Source of the DNA: Candidatus Nitrotoga sp. 1052
Lineage (GTDB): Bacteria; Pseudomonadota; Gammaproteobacteria; Burkholderiales; Gallionellaceae
NCBI RefSeq assembly: GCF_927312905.1
Contig: NZ_CAKMHQ010000006.1
Location: 1 to 64,000, forward strand
Direction: 5' to 3'
DNA: 64,000 nt
The first letter of the stretch is position 1, and each line of letters begins with the position of its first letter. Below are positions 16,519 to 24,902 of this stretch, piece by piece. A program made the position numbers and the translations under genes. The notes beneath the pieces were generated by a model that did no database searches, was not told where the DNA came from, and saw only the letters and a program-made list of their open reading frames with translations.

Positions 16519-18590
16519 TGAAACAGACTTTATTGATTGAGCTGCTTACCGAAGAGCTGCCGCCCAAGGCGCTGGAGCGTCTTTCCACTGTTTTCGCCAA
16601 CGAAGTATTTACTGAACTGCGCGGGCAGGAACTGGCGGGCGAAGATAGCATTTGCACGCCTTTCGCTACTCCGCGTCGGCTGGCCCTGACAATTACAAAT
16701 GTAGAATCACAGCAGGCTGATCGTGTGATAGAACGCAAAGGCCCCGCAGTAGCTGCCGGGGTGGATGCCGAAGGAAAACCCAGCAAAGCGCTGGAAGGTT
16801 TCATGCGCGGTGCAGGCGTGACGTTTGAACAATTGCAACGTAATAATGACGACAAGACGGAATATTTCGTCGCACGGTTAGAGAAAAAAGGTCAGCTCCT
16901 GGATGTCTATTTGGCCGACATCATAACTCAAGCTTTGAAGAAACTGCCCGTCCCCAAACTGATGCGTTGGGGCGACTCCGACCACCAGTTTGTGCGTCCC
17001 GTGCATGGTTTGATTATGCTGCATGGGGATCGCATAGTGCCCGGCGAGATATTGGGACTACAGAGTGGACGGTTAACAAGCGGACATCGCTTCCTGCACA
17101 CAGGTGAAATCTCAGTCGTATGCGCAAATAGCTATGAAGAAGCATTGTTGACGCACGGCAAGGTTATCGCCTCTTTTGAAAAGCGCCGCACCAGAATTGA
17201 TGAACATCTCAAAGCCAAGGCGCACGCACTCAATGCGCGCATTAATCCATCCGATGGCCTGCTGGATGAAGTCACGGCGCTGGTGGAATGGCCGGTAGTT
17301 TATGTTGGCGAGTTCGAGAAAGAATACCTTGAAGTGCCGCAGGAATGCCTGATACTCACCATGCAGCAGAACCAGAAATATTTTCCATTACTGGATAACA
17401 ACGGCAAGCTGCTCAATAAATTTCTGATTGTTTCCAACATGCAGGTGGACAATCCCAAGCACATTATCGATGGCAATCAACGAGTGGTGCGCCCTCGCCT
17501 GGCCGATGCGCGCTTCTTCTTCAACCAGGATCGCAAACAGACGCTGGAATCGCGAGTCGCCCGGCTGGGCAACGTGGTCTATCACAACAAGCTGGGCACA
17601 CAGTTGCAGCGCGTCGAGCGCATAACCATCCTGGCCGGCGCCATCGCGCACCAGCTTAACGCTGAAAAATCGGTGGCTGAACTGGCGGCACGTCTAGCCA
17701 AGGCAGATTTGACCACCGATATGGTCGGCGAGTTTCCGGAACTGCAAGGCATTATGGGACGCTATTATGCGCTGCATGACGGCGAGAATCAGGTAGTGGC
17801 AAATGCTATTGCGGCGCACTATCACCCGCGCTTTGCCGGTGACACATTGCCGCAGGGCGCGGTGGCGTGTGCGGTGGCTCTGGCTGATAAACTGGATACG
17901 CTGGTTGGCATATACGGCATCGGTCTGGTTCCCACTGGCGACAAGGATCCATTTGGATTACGCCGCCACGCGCTGGGAGTGTTGCGCATTCTAATCGAGA
18001 CCCAGCTGGCGTTGCCGCTAGATACACTATTGCAATTGAGCAAGGATAGTTTCACCCCTGGAAAATTGAGCAACAGTGTCGTGGCTGATGTGCATGGCTT
18101 TATGCTTGAGCGACTGCGCGGTTATTTGCGCGAGCGCGACTTTTCTCCCGATGAAATTGAAGCGGTTGTGTGTCAAAACCCGACGCGTATCGATCTCGTG
18201 ATACCGCGTCTGGATGCAGTATGTGCCTTTCGCAAACTGCCGGAAGCAGCGGCATTGGCGGCCGCCAACAAACGCATTCAAAATATTCTGAAGAAAACCG
18301 CCACGGTAGAAGCCGAAATTCAGGTTGGGCTATTGCAGGAAAATGCGGAGCGCAGCCTGTACGAAGTCGTGCAACGCCTTGCACCGCAGGTGGAAGCCGG
18401 AATGCAGAAACAGGATTACACCGCTGTGCTCACTTTGCTGGCCTCGGCGCGCACAGTAGTAGATGAATTTTTCGACAAGGTGATGGTGATGGCAGAAGAT
18501 CCTGCTGTGCGGAATAATCGTCTGGCCTTGCTGAAGCGACTGGGTGACCTGATGAATCAGGTCGCTGACATCTCCAGACTGGCAGCCTGA
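16518..18590 (+). CDS. glyS: Glycine--tRNA ligase beta subunit
   Basis: A 690-residue tRNA-binding subunit of glycyl-tRNA synthetase. I start it at ATG 16518 ([19 protein letters not shown], the family N-terminus), which overlaps the glyQ stop by one base; a frame extension to 16494 lies inside glyQ. Family landmarks include FATPRRLAL, VPKLMRWGD..HQFVRPVH, LTMQQNQKYFPL, an HD-like region near LADKLDTLVGIY and GLVPTGDKDPFGLRR, and a DALR-type anticodon-binding C-terminus. Confidence 0.97.
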   Translation: MKQTLLIELLTEELPPKALERLSTVFANEVFTELRGQELAGEDSICTPFATPRRLALTITNVESQQADRVIERKGPAVAAGVDAEGKPSKALEGFMRGAGVTFEQLQRNNDDKTEYFVARLEKKGQLLDVYLADIITQALKKLPVPKLMRWGDSDHQFVRPVHGLIMLHGDRIVPGEILGLQSGRLTSGHRFLHTGEISVVCANSYEEALLTHGKVIASFEKRRTRIDEHLKAKAHALNARINPSDGLLDEVTALVEWPVVYVGEFEKEYLEVPQECLILTMQQNQKYFPLLDNNGKLLNKFLIVSNMQVDNPKHIIDGNQRVVRPRLADARFFFNQDRKQTLESRVARLGNVVYHNKLGTQLQRVERITILAGAIAHQLNAEKSVAELAARLAKADLTTDMVGEFPELQGIMGRYYALHDGENQVVANAIAAHYHPRFAGDTLPQGAVACAVALADKLDTLVGIYGIGLVPTGDKDPFGLRRHALGVLRILIETQLALPLDTLLQLSKDSFTPGKLSNSVVADVHGFMLERLRGYLRERDFSPDEIEAVVCQNPTRIDLVIPRLDAVCAFRKLPEAAALAAANKRIQNILKKTATVEAEIQVGLLQENAERSLYEVVQRLAPQVEAGMQKQDYTAVLTLLASARTVVDEFFDKVMVMAEDPAVRNNRLALLKRLGDLMNQVADISRLAA

Positions 18591-18604
18591 AAATGGGGGC
18601 ACTA

Positions 18605-19135
18605 ATGAAGCTCATCATCCTGGACCGCGACGGCGTTATCAATTACGGCTCCCCTCAGTTCATCAAGCACCCGAATGAATGGAAGCCTCTACCCGGCAGT
18701 CTCGAAGCGATTGCTCGCCTGGTGCAGGCGGACTATCGCGTGGTGGTGGCGACCAATCAATCAGGTATCGGACGCGATCTGTTCGATATGCTCACACTGA
18801 ATGCCATTCACGATAAGATGCACAAGACGGTGGCGCAGGCAGCCGGGCGCATTGATGCAATATTTTATTGTCCCCATGCGGCGGAAGCCAACTGCTCTTG
18901 CCGCAAACCTAAAACCGGCATGCTGGAAACAATCGCCATGCGCTATAACGTGAGCTTGAAGGGCGTGCCTATGGTAGGCGATGCGTTACGCGATCTGGAA
19001 GCCGCAGCCAAGATGGGCGCACAGCCGATATTGGTGCTTACCGGCAAGGGCGCGAAGACCCAGGCCAAGGGTGGTTTGCCGGAAGGCACTCTGATTTATC
19101 GTGATCTGGCAGCAGTCGTTTCCACCCTGATTTAA
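18605..19135 (+). CDS. gmhB: D-glycero-beta-D-manno-heptose 1,7-bisphosphate 7-phosphatase
   Basis: A 176-residue HAD-superfamily phosphatase of LPS heptose biosynthesis. It has the nucleophile motif LDRDGVIN, a long PNEWKPLPGSLEAI segment, ATNQSGIGR, a zinc-binding loop of the CPHAAEANCSCRKPKTGM type, and the acidic motif VGDALRDLEAA. I start at ATG 18605, preceded by a GGGGG ribosome site; ATG 18593 is possible but less likely. It lies 14 bases after glyS, and the order glyQ-glyS-gmhB-plsC is common in betaproteobacteria. Confidence 0.93.
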   Translation: MKLIILDRDGVINYGSPQFIKHPNEWKPLPGSLEAIARLVQADYRVVVATNQSGIGRDLFDMLTLNAIHDKMHKTVAQAAGRIDAIFYCPHAAEANCSCRKPKTGMLETIAMRYNVSLKGVPMVGDALRDLEAAAKMGAQPILVLTGKGAKTQAKGGLPEGTLIYRDLAAVVSTLI

Positions 19136-19209
19136 TGGCATCTCTAAATAATCTGAATTTTCCATTCTCGCCTGCGCGGGAACGACGATATTTTTAAAAT
19201 TTCTCTGAT

Positions 19210-19914
19210 ATGGTATTCATACGCTCGCTGATTTTTCTGCTGCTGCAAATCGTCATTACGCCGCTGTTTACGCTAATTGCAATACTCACCTTTCCGTTTC
19301 ATCCAATTACACGCTATCGCATCATCTCTGGCTGGGCGCTTATTATGCTATGTCTGTTGCGCGTGGTATGCGGCATCCGCATGGAAGTGCGCGGTGCCGA
19401 TAACATCCCGAATAAACCGTGTCTTGTGCTGTGCAAGCATCAATCTGCATGGGAAACCATCGCGCTACAAAAAGTATTTCCGCCGCAAGTATGGGTGATA
19501 AAACGTGAACTATTGTGGCTTCCTTTTTTCGGTTGGGGCCTCGCGATGACCAGCCCCGTTGCCATTAAACGTAGCGAAGGCCGCGAGGCAATCAAGCAGT
19601 TGCTGCGCCAAGGCAAAGAACGGCTGGCGCTAGGCTTCTGCGTGGTTATTTTTCCTGAAGGAACACGCATTCCTTTTGGTCAGCGCGGCAAATACAAGAT
19701 CGGCGGCGCACTTCTAGGTGCATCCAGCGGCGTGCCAATAGTTCCGGTGGCGCACAATGCGGGCAAACTGTGGGGACGCAAATCCTTCCTCAAGCATCCG
19801 GGCGTTATCACCATGAGCGTAGGCACACCTATTGATCCCGCCGGTCTCAAGGCCGAGGAGATCAATCGGCGCGTGGAAGAGTGGATCGAAACCGAAGTCA
19901 CGCGGCTGCCCTGA
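19210..19914 (+). CDS. plsC: 1-acyl-sn-glycerol-3-phosphate acyltransferase (PlsC family)
   Basis: A 234-residue inner-membrane enzyme that makes phosphatidic acid from lysophosphatidic acid. It has an N-terminal membrane segment (about residues 5-28), the acyltransferase motif HQSAWE at 77-82 (a Glu instead of the usual Asp in HX4D, common in this subgroup), VIKRELLWLPFFGWG, and the FPEGTR motif near residue 150. The stop overlaps the next start (TGATG). A short copy of a dispersed repeat (19163-19189) lies in the gap after gmhB. Confidence 0.92.
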   Translation: MVFIRSLIFLLLQIVITPLFTLIAILTFPFHPITRYRIISGWALIMLCLLRVVCGIRMEVRGADNIPNKPCLVLCKHQSAWETIALQKVFPPQVWVIKRELLWLPFFGWGLAMTSPVAIKRSEGREAIKQLLRQGKERLALGFCVVIFPEGTRIPFGQRGKYKIGGALLGASSGVPIVPVAHNAGKLWGRKSFLKHPGVITMSVGTPIDPAGLKAEEINRRVEEWIETEVTRLP

Positions 19915-20672
19915 TGCTTGAAAAATTTCGCCGACTAATTACCCCCCTGGCCGTCGAACAACGCACAGTGAACCTGGATGGCACCCAGGTTACCTATACC
20001 CTCAAACGTACTAGTCGACGCCGCAGCATAGGCCTGCGCATCGACAATCATGGGCTGACGGTAAACATGCCACTGCGCGCCTCGGAGAAATGGCTGCACG
20101 ATGTATTGCAGGACAAAGCGCATTGGGTGGTAAAAAAACTTGAGAATTGGCAAGCGAGGAAGCCCATAGCGCCACAATGGCAGGATGGACAGTCCATCTT
20201 TTTCATGGGCGAGGCGCTTACCCTGCGTGTGGTTGTCAGCTTGTTTGCTGCACCACCGCTACTGCACGGTACGCAATTGTTTGTGCATGTCACAGATGAT
20301 GCTAACGAAGCATTGATAGAGCAGGTTGTCACACAATGGTATCAACGCGAGGCGAAAAGCCTGTACAAAGAATGCGTAGCACACTATGCACCCCTGATGG
20401 ACGTAGCGCCGCGCATGGTGAAGCTTTCCTCCGCGCGCACGCAATGGGGCAGTTGCACCACACGAGGCGATGTGCGCCTCAACTGGCAACTCATCAAAAT
20501 GCCGCTGCACTTGATTGATTACGTCGTAGTACATGAACTCGCACACCTTGTTGAGATGAACCACTCTAAGGCATTTTGGCAGGTGGTTGAAAATGCCTGC
20601 CCCGATTATGCCAAGCGACGCCGTGAATTAAAGCAGTGGCAGATTTCACCGTCTTGGCAGGCTGAGAACTAG
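19914..20672 (+). CDS. YgjP/SprT-like metal-dependent hydrolase (DUF45)
   Basis: A 252-residue cytoplasmic protein of the YgjP family. It has TYTLKRTSRRRSIGLRI in the N-terminal half, the diagnostic RTQWGSCTTRGDVRLNWQL, and the zinc site HELAHLVEMNHSKAFW (HExxH plus a third His). The family is classed as a zinc metallopeptidase or hydrolase related to SprT/Wss1; its substrate is unsettled. ATG 19914 overlaps the plsC stop; the upstream frame extension lies within plsC. Confidence 0.88.
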   Translation: MLEKFRRLITPLAVEQRTVNLDGTQVTYTLKRTSRRRSIGLRIDNHGLTVNMPLRASEKWLHDVLQDKAHWVVKKLENWQARKPIAPQWQDGQSIFFMGEALTLRVVVSLFAAPPLLHGTQLFVHVTDDANEALIEQVVTQWYQREAKSLYKECVAHYAPLMDVAPRMVKLSSARTQWGSCTTRGDVRLNWQLIKMPLHLIDYVVVHELAHLVEMNHSKAFWQVVENACPDYAKRRRELKQWQISPSWQAEN

Positions 20673-20969
20673 TGGTGCGTTCCAGCAAAACCATTACCGT
20701 TCGCGGTGAGCTTGTCGAACCGCCAGCCCGGCAGATACCGAGCTGGTAAATACTGACGGTCGTCATCTGCAAATTCGATGGTAGACCCCAATTTCCCTGT
20801 CAATTAAACATATAATCTTAAACTGCTATGTGCGTTACCGCACATACTTGGAATAAATGTAATGTTTTTATTATCTAAAATTGGTGTTTTTGTCGGTAAA
20901 TTTTACAGTACCGGGGCAAAAAAAATTGACGTGTTTTAAATTCCATTGATTTAAATAATAATTTAAATG
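20673..20969. other. Upstream region of the PEP-CTERM gene with a palindrome
   Basis: No gene. A perfect 8-bp-arm palindrome, TATGTGCG-TTAC-CGCACATA (20827-20846), lies about 125-145 bases upstream of the sigma-54 promoter at 20970. That is a suitable distance for an enhancer-binding protein of the NtrC type, but this role is inferred from spacing only. The stretch from 20780 on is AT-rich. Confidence 0.4.
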
Positions 20970-20985
20970 TGGCATGGTTGTTGCT
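20970..20985 (+). promoter_or_regulatory. Sigma-54 (-24/-12) promoter
   Basis: TGGCATGGTTGTTGCT fits the sigma-54 consensus TGGCAC-N5-TTGCW at all key positions (GG and GC doublets with exact spacing; one deviation, T for C). It precedes the PEP-CTERM gene at 21068 by 82 bases. RpoN with the PrsK/PrsR system is known to control PEP-CTERM genes in other bacteria, which fits this site. Confidence 0.75.
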
Positions 20986-21067
20986 TATTGAAACGATGCA
21001 CTCTACTTTTCTGTGCACCATTAAATATACAACTTTCTTGTTCAACTTTAATTATTTAGGGGATAAA

Positions 21068-21706
21068 ATGAAAAAAATTTTTTTTAAAATGGCCATCGCT
21101 CTAGTGGCTATGGTGTCAATATCAGCAAGCGCTGCTGTTATCACTACTGCAGGCTCTGGTTCCGCAGTTACCAATGTATTTCGTCAAGCCTTGTTTACTG
21201 GGATTTCCGGTTCTTTGTTGAACTATACTGAAGGCGGCCTTATCGTTTCAACTAATAACAGCCAATGCTGTTTTTCAGATACATATTATGGCGCCGGCGG
21301 TGGTAATAATTTCGTTACTATTACGACTCCAGAAAGCTTTAACTTTGCTGGGCTGGAACTTGATCTTGGTTCAGGTTTTTTTAATGTCGGTCCTCATAAC
21401 GTAGTTTGGCAGACTTATAGAGACAGTGGCCTTACTGACTCCGGTGTTATTACAGGTGTGAACGCCGGGTACCCAAGTACATTCAGTGTCTTGGGTTGGT
21501 CAGATGTTAACCTGTTTGATACGCTTCTCATTGGTGCTGCACCAACTAGCACTGGCTACAATACATTTGGACAATTTCAAGCAGTTGCTTTGGACAATGT
21601 AAAGCTGGATATGAACGGTCGTCAATCAGTTCCTGAACCTGCATCAATCGCTTTGTTCGGTTTAGGCATGTTAGGTTTCGCAGCAGCACGTCGCCGCAAG
21701 CAATAA
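21068..21706 (+). CDS. PEP-CTERM sorting domain-containing exported protein
   Basis: A 212-residue secreted protein. The start is ATG 21068 with AGGGGA just upstream; the longer frame begins inside the promoter and is not real. It has a signal peptide with KK and a hydrophobic core ending SASAAV, then a beta-rich body of about 165 residues. The C-terminal sorting signal is VPEPASIALFGLGMLGFAAA followed by RRRKQ: the PEP motif, a membrane helix and a basic tail that exosortase/EpsH processes. Such proteins are placed in the envelope or exopolysaccharide. The body is not recognised beyond this class. A terminator follows at 21727. Confidence 0.9.
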   Translation: MKKIFFKMAIALVAMVSISASAAVITTAGSGSAVTNVFRQALFTGISGSLLNYTEGGLIVSTNNSQCCFSDTYYGAGGGNNFVTITTPESFNFAGLELDLGSGFFNVGPHNVVWQTYRDSGLTDSGVITGVNAGYPSTFSVLGWSDVNLFDTLLIGAAPTSTGYNTFGQFQAVALDNVKLDMNGRQSVPEPASIALFGLGMLGFAAARRRKQ

Positions 21707-21726
21707 TTAATTTGTTTTGCTGACAT

Positions 21727-21746
21727 AACCCTGCTACGGCGGGGTT
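21727..21746 (+). terminator. Rho-independent terminator after the PEP-CTERM gene
   Basis: An 8-bp stem, AACCCTGC (21727-21734) and GCGGGGTT (21739-21746, one G-T pair), with loop TACG, starts 20 bases after the stop. The T tract after it is short (TTTG), so termination may be partial. Confidence 0.6.
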
Positions 21747-21772
21747 TGTCATTTGTGGGCACGAAAAGTCAT

Positions 21773-21802
21773 GTAGGGTGGGCACGTTTTTGTGCCCACG
21801 CG
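21773..21802 (+). repeat. REP element, upstream copy
   Basis: A 30-base sequence that itself forms a hairpin (GTGGGCAC, 6-base loop, GTGCCCAC). An exact inverted copy lies at 22379-22408, on the other side of the transposase gene. A partial GTGGGCACGAAAAG unit lies just before it at about 21756. This is the flanking pattern expected of REP-associated tyrosine transposases. Confidence 0.85.
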
Positions 21803-21828
21803 GATTCGTCATTTTGGAGTAGACAGCT

Positions 21829-22371
21829 ATGTCACGTTATCGCCGCGCAATGGCTGCAGGTTCAAGCTATTTCTTTACGATGGTCGCTTACCGGCGGCAG
21901 TCAATTCTATGTGACGAAGCGATTCGTAACGCATTGCGCGCCTCGATCGAAACGGTACGTGTGGCGCGTCCTTTCGTCATCGATGCATGGGTATTGTTGC
22001 CTGACCATTTACATTGCGTGTGGACATTACCTGATGGTGATGCCGATTTTTCCACCCGTTGGATGATGATCAAGCGAGCGGTTTCTTTGGCCTGCAGAGA
22101 AGATTATCGTCGTGCCGACTGGGTGACTGCATCAAAACTCAAACATCGCGAATCGACTATCTAGCAACGGCGATTCTGGGAACACCAAATTCGTGATGAA
22201 AATGATTTTGCCCGCCATGTCGATTACATTCATTTCAATCCGGTTAAACACGGGCATGTACAACGTGCGGTTGATTGGCCTTATTCGACATTTCACCGCT
22301 ATGTGCGTGATGGGGTATATGCGCATGACTGGGCTGTTGCAATGGAAAGTGCGGTGCTGGGGTATGATTAA
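21829..22371 (+). pseudogene. REP-associated tyrosine transposase (RAYT), nonsense-mutated
   Basis: An IS200-like Y1 transposase reading frame of 181 codons, interrupted by one in-frame TAG at 22162-22164. The first part holds SSYFFTMVAYRR and the His pair motif DHLHCVWTLP; after the stop the frame continues QRRFWEHQIRDENDF, with the catalytic-Tyr region HVDYIHFNPVKHG and WPYSTFHRYV. The stop falls where relatives usually have Trp (IWQRRFWEH), so a single TGG-to-TAG change explains it. RAYTs mobilise or maintain REP hairpins; identical inverted REPs flank this gene. It is probably inactive unless the stop is suppressed. Confidence 0.88.
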
Positions 22372-22378
22372 CGCTGCC

Positions 22379-22408
22379 CGCGTGGGCACAAAAACGTGCC
22401 CACCCTAC
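22379..22408 (-). repeat. REP element, downstream inverted copy
   Basis: An exact 30-base reverse complement of the repeat at 21773-21802, starting 8 bases after the end of the RAYT frame. It also forms its own hairpin. Confidence 0.85.
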
Positions 22409-22528
22409 CACTGATAAAAACTGCGACATTGCGACAACTTCCTTGGCGTGTTGATGAAATTCAGTTTCAATCACTTCCGGTCTTGCCTTTATAATCTCGC
22501 CCTGTTCCATTTTAATGAGAGTACAACC

Positions 22529-22651
22529 ATGCGTATGATCGGTATTATGGTGCTGTTAGCGCTCCTGCTTCAGAGCTGCGGGCACAAGGGGCCGCTATTT
22601 TTGCCACCGGCGCAACCCTCAATCCAGCCACTTCCTGATCAAAATAAATAG
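22529..22651 (+). CDS. lptM: LPS translocon maturation chaperone LptM (YifL-type lipoprotein)
   Basis: A 40-residue lipoprotein too short for many gene finders. A hydrophobic leader ends in the lipobox LLQSC with Cys17, followed by GHKGPLFLPP, the conserved CG.KGPL.LP core of LptM/YifL. It helps assemble the LptD-LptE outer-membrane LPS translocon. It lies 2 bases before lysA, the usual arrangement in proteobacteria. The frame extends upstream to 22448 but has no ribosome site there; GAGAG lies before ATG 22529. Confidence 0.85.
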   Translation: MRMIGIMVLLALLLQSCGHKGPLFLPPAQPSIQPLPDQNK

Positions 22652-22653
22652 CC

Positions 22654-23901
22654 ATGACCGATTATTTCAAATACCAGAGTAACCAGCTTTGTGCCGAACA
22701 AGTACCCCTGGCTGATATAGCAAAGCGGTTTGGTACGCCATGCTATGTGTACTCACATGGCGCGTTAACCGATAGCTATCGCCAGTTTGCTGAGGCATTC
22801 AAAGAGCGCGAGCATCTGATCTGCTACGCGGTAAAGGCCAACCCTAATATCGCCATCCTGAATCTGTTCGCCAAGTTAGGTGCCGGCTTTGATATCGTTT
22901 CCGGTGGCGAATTACAGCGTGTGCTGGCGGCCGGGGGCGCGGCGAATAAAGTGGTGTTTTCCGGTGTGGGCAAAACAGTGGCGGAAATGCAGCTGGCCTT
23001 GGAAGCCGGGATTCTGTGTTTTAACGTGGAATCGGAAGCGGAACTCACACGCCTGAATGAAGTAGCCGGACAAATCAACAGGGTGGCATCGGTAAGCTTG
23101 CGCGTGAATCCAGATGTGGATGCCAAGACTCATCCCTATATTTCCACCGGCTTGAAACAAAACAAGTTTGGCGTCGCCTATACGGAAGCACTGGCGTTAT
23201 ACCGCAAAGCGAGCGGGCTACCGCATCTACGCGTAGTTGGCATGGATTGCCACATCGGTTCACAGTTGACCGAACTCAGCCCCTTTATCGCAGCGACAGA
23301 AAAAATGCTGGTGCTGGTAAACGCGCTGGAAAGTGAGGGGATTCGTCTTGAGCATCTCGATCTGGGCGGTGGGCTAGGCATCCGCTATCTGGACGAAACC
23401 CCGCCTGCCATTGCCGATTATGCCGGTGCGCTACTTTGTGCCCTGCGGGGACGCAGCGAAAAGATCATTATTGAGCCGGGACGGGTTCTGGTTGGCAATG
23501 CTGGAGTGCTGCTAACCAAGGTTGAATATCTCAAACATGGCGAAGAAAAACACTTCGCCATCGTCGATGCGGCAATGAACGATCTGATGCGTCCAGCCTT
23601 GTACGATGCCTATCATCACATCCAACCAGTACTGCTAAGTGATACACCAGTGCAACAATATGAAGTGGTGGGACCGGTATGCGAAACCGGCGATTTCCTT
23701 GGGAATGCCCGTAAATTGGCTATCTCGCAGGGTGATCTGGTTGCGGTGATGTCGGCTGGCGCCTATGGCATGAGCATGAGTTCAAACTACAACACGCGCC
23801 CACGCGCAGCCGAAGTGATGGTGGCTGGTGACGTCATGCAACTTATCCGTGAACGCGAAACAGTTCAGCAGTTATTCGCAGGCGAAAAAAATTTTGGTTA
23901 A
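22654..23901 (+). CDS. lysA: Diaminopimelate decarboxylase
   Basis: A 415-residue PLP enzyme making L-lysine from meso-diaminopimelate. It is a fold III alanine-racemase-like barrel with the PLP lysine in CYAVKANPN (Lys61), SGGELQRVLAAG, VNPDVDAKTHPYISTG, LDLGGGLGI and EPGR for phosphate binding, and the substrate and interface residues in CETGDFLG and MSMSSNYNTRPR near the C-terminus. Length is normal. It follows lptM after 2 bases. A 298-base gap without a gene follows it. Confidence 0.97.
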   Translation: MTDYFKYQSNQLCAEQVPLADIAKRFGTPCYVYSHGALTDSYRQFAEAFKEREHLICYAVKANPNIAILNLFAKLGAGFDIVSGGELQRVLAAGGAANKVVFSGVGKTVAEMQLALEAGILCFNVESEAELTRLNEVAGQINRVASVSLRVNPDVDAKTHPYISTGLKQNKFGVAYTEALALYRKASGLPHLRVVGMDCHIGSQLTELSPFIAATEKMLVLVNALESEGIRLEHLDLGGGLGIRYLDETPPAIADYAGALLCALRGRSEKIIIEPGRVLVGNAGVLLTKVEYLKHGEEKHFAIVDAAMNDLMRPALYDAYHHIQPVLLSDTPVQQYEVVGPVCETGDFLGNARKLAISQGDLVAVMSAGAYGMSMSSNYNTRPRAAEVMVAGDVMQLIRERETVQQLFAGEKNFG

Positions 23902-24199
23902 CCATACAAAAACTGTTGTGCACCATCTTTTAGGGCAGTGCTACTTATTGAGACTCTCTGCAAGCAATTTTACAAAACAAAAATAAAGAAATTGCTTATT
24001 CTCTTTTCTATAACTGTCAATTTATTATGCTAACCGGTCCAATACATTTAAAGTCTATGAAATGTATATGAAATCGTACGGAGATGAGGTTAGATAATTT
24101 ATTGATCACTCATATAACCGACGGATGAGATCGCTCCAACGAGCATTCCCAGTGTCCGGTGACACTTAATATTAAGCAGAAACTGCAAAGGAGATTACG

Positions 24200-24649
24200 A
24201 TGAGACAACTTTTTTCAATACCAGTTTTTCGGGCATGCATAGTGACACTAGGTCTTACAAGCTTCACTATGTCAGCTTATGCAATGAAGGTAGTGGAGAC
24301 TTTGACAGATCGATGTTCAGTTCAGGTAGTTATCAAGGTTCCATACCCAGATCCAGACGAAGCATCTGAACATCGAGAAATTAGACCCGCTGATGTCATC
24401 CTGGATCGAACCGGGGTCATGAAGCATTTAATTCAGCCGCAGGGTCCCAACAAAGGTGTAGTTGCTAATCCATCCACTGGAAAAAGCTCTTGGACGCCAA
24501 TGATCTCTCCCGTTCCTAAAAATGCGGATCGCTATTTTCGCTGGATCTGTGGCACCACTGCTGAGCGCTCACGCTGTCCCTCCGGAACCAAGGGAATAAC
24601 CGCTCGGCTTGGCCCAGATCGCCTATTTCAAACGAGATGCTGGAAATAA
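24200..24649 (+). CDS. Small exported cysteine-containing protein, unknown
   Basis: A 149-residue protein I do not recognise. It has a strong AAAGGAG ribosome site, a signal peptide (hydrophobic residues 8-26, cleavage near SAYA), and a mature part of about 120 residues with four cysteines (DRCSV, WICGT, SRCPS, TRCWK) that could form two disulfides. A Pro-rich acidic patch (VPYPDPDEASEH) lies near the N-terminus of the mature protein. It precedes the peptidase-hydrolase gene at 24903 on the same strand, 253 bases away, so a shared role is possible but not shown. Confidence 0.6.
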   Translation: MRQLFSIPVFRACIVTLGLTSFTMSAYAMKVVETLTDRCSVQVVIKVPYPDPDEASEHREIRPADVILDRTGVMKHLIQPQGPNKGVVANPSTGKSSWTPMISPVPKNADRYFRWICGTTAERSRCPSGTKGITARLGPDRLFQTRCWK

Positions 24650-24902
24650 TAATAGCTTCACTTTGCCAACAGAGTAATGCAGCTAATTGCTGAATCATTG
24701 TTAAGAAGATTCTCAAGCGGCTAAATTATTCCAGAGTTTTTTGTTAGATTTTGGCTAAAAGCGAAATAGGAAACCATCCCAGCTACACGCTATCACTTAC
24801 GGTCAACAAACAAGCGCTGCAAGCTGATTTTATCTTCTTAACAACTTGAGGATTGGGATTACCCTTAAGTGAGAGTGTGACTCTATAAACAGGAGAATAC
24901 CC

